From JANQRV01 sp964533785 (GTDB lineage Bacteria > Bacteroidota > Bacteroidia > Chitinophagales > Saprospiraceae), in the NCBI GenBank assembly GCA_964533785.1, contig CAZHNG010000385.1:1-6144 (forward strand): 6,144 nucleotides of DNA, read 5' to 3'. A program made the position numbers and the translations under genes. Within the stretch, counting starts at the first letter, position 1, and every line of letters begins with the position of its first letter. Under the pieces are notes generated by a model. That model made no database searches and was not told where the DNA came from. It was given only the letters and a program-made list of their open reading frames with translations. Shown here one piece after another: positions 5,521-6,144 of the stretch.

Positions 5521-6144
5521 TTATTCTAATTTGAAGCGGACGGGCAGGTTAAACTGTACCCTTACCGGACGACCACGCTGTTTTCCAGGAGTCCAACGCA
5601 AGCCTTCTTTGTTCATCAACTCTACCACTCTTAAGGCTTCCTGACCACATTGTGCTCCGATATCACGAACCACTCTAGCATCAGTAACTTTACCGTCTTT
5701 CTCTACAACGAAGGTGACCACTACGGTACCCTCAACACCATTTTCTCGGGCAATGGCCGGATACTTAATGTTTTTGTAGATAAATTCAAGTAATTTTTTC
5801 TGAGAACAAAGCTTACGTTCATCGGCAGGAAGATCCTCACAACCTGGGAACCGCGGCATATCTTCCACCACTTTAAAGATTTCTTCCGCTTCTGGTTCTG
5901 GTGGTGGCGGTGGTGGTGGTGGCGGTGGAGGAGGAGCTTCCGCAACAGGCTCCGGACGCTCTACGGCTTCTTCTTCGTCGATACTCATATCGACAAATTC
6001 CGGTTCTTCCTCTTCGAGAATTTCCTCTTCTGGTACCTCTTCGATCACCGGAGGTGGCGGTGGTGGTGGCGGTGGTGGCGGTTCAGCTGTTCTTGGCGGT
6101 TCGATTTCGATGTCCTCCTCGAGATCCTCAAGATATTCGGATAC
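5521..6144 (-). CDS. tonB: TonB-family energy transducer, C-terminal part (N-terminus beyond window)
   Basis: The frame stays open to the right edge, giving 207 residues of a gene whose start lies outside. A GTG at 6048 could be mistaken for the start, but it is an internal valine just after a proline tract; upstream codons continue in the same style. Order seen: acidic stretch (1-15), 11 prolines (22-32), a Glu/Asp-rich linker (33-70), 12 prolines (71-82), then a TonB C-terminal domain (about 90-207). The domain shows FKVVEDMPRFPGCEDL at 90-105, YKNIKYPAIARENGVEGTVV at 123-142, VEKDGKVTDARVVRDIG at 146-162 and the end FNLPVRFKLE. TonB carries energy from the ExbB/ExbD proton channel to outer-membrane TonB-dependent transporters; the Pro-rich region spans the periplasm. 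The N-terminal membrane helix expected in the family would lie to the right. C102 and C113 flank the LPADERK loop in the domain. A strong terminator follows the stop codon. Confidence 0.9.
   Translation of the reverse strand, partial: VSEYLEDLEEDIEIEPPRTAEPPPPPPPPPPPVIEEVPEEEILEEEEPEFVDMSIDEEEAVERPEPVAEAPPPPPPPPPPPPEPEAEEIFKVVEDMPRFPGCEDLPADERKLCSQKKLLEFIYKNIKYPAIARENGVEGTVVVTFVVEKDGKVTDARVVRDIGAQCGQEALRVVELMNKEGLRWTPGKQRGRPVRVQFNLPVRFKLE
5899..5934 (-). repeat. Polyproline-coding trinucleotide tract 1 in tonB
   Basis: Twelve consecutive proline codons, mostly CCA/CCG with two CCT, appear as a GGT/GGC triplet array on the plus strand. It encodes a rigid extended segment directly before the TonB C-terminal domain. 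The mixture of codons interrupts the perfect repeat and should limit slippage. Confidence 0.9.
6049..6081 (-). repeat. Polyproline-coding trinucleotide tract 2 in tonB
   Basis: Eleven consecutive proline codons (CCA/CCG with one CCT) lie 38 codons N-terminal of the first tract. The two tracts flank a strongly acidic linker. Reading frame continues through this tract to the window edge, showing that the gene starts outside the window. Confidence 0.9.

Noticed and set aside
5721..5945. Minus-strand frame with a His-rich stretch (HRHHHHRHH), which might suggest a metal-binding peptide.
   Set aside because: It is the proline-codon tract of tonB read in another frame; the TonB domain in the main frame is unambiguous.
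5899..6081. The triplet-rich region as a CRISPR or tandem repeat array.
   Set aside because: The unit is a 3-base codon repeat encoding proline in frame; there are no spacers or longer repeat units.

Overview
The window looks like ordinary chromosomal sequence from a member of the Bacteroidota, probably a Saprospiraceae/Lewinella-like lineage (the lineage is inferred from protein style, not from a search). Three things support the phylum: a Por/type IX secretion (T9SS) sorting domain ends the protein at 946-2565, two intergenic regions carry the Bacteroidota -7 promoter box TAnnTTTG (both read TATATTTG), and the start codons have A-rich leaders rather than Shine-Dalgarno sites. The TonB C-terminal domain and several signal peptides ending in AQ or GQ also fit.

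Layout: bases 1-103 hold nothing I can support. Two plus-strand genes follow, 32 bp apart and probably cotranscribed: a secreted protein with two tandem OmpA-like domains (104-913), and a secreted protein with seven regular ~62-residue repeats, best read as a seven-bladed beta-propeller, followed by a T9SS sorting domain (946-2565). The second gene runs tail to tail, with an 11-bp overlap, into a minus-strand gene for a membrane-anchored glucosaminidase-family (GH73/FlgJ-like) cell-wall hydrolase (2555-3385). Further right, also on the minus strand, are a 601-residue exported TPR protein (3535-5340) and the C-terminal part of a TonB energy transducer (5521-6144, cut by the window edge). A perfect 14-bp hairpin terminator lies after tonB. 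TATATTTG promoters precede both the TPR and the hydrolase genes, so the three minus-strand genes look like separate transcription units.

All five proteins are predicted to act at the cell envelope: energy transfer to the outer membrane (TonB), peptidoglycan turnover (glucosaminidase), peptidoglycan-associated OmpA domains, a T9SS surface cargo and a periplasmic TPR scaffold. This is a shared compartment, not proof of a shared pathway. I found no RNA gene, mobile element, CRISPR array or defence system. Nothing here convincingly amounts to an undescribed system; the most interesting items are the OmpA-propeller gene pair and the asymmetric double OmpA protein.
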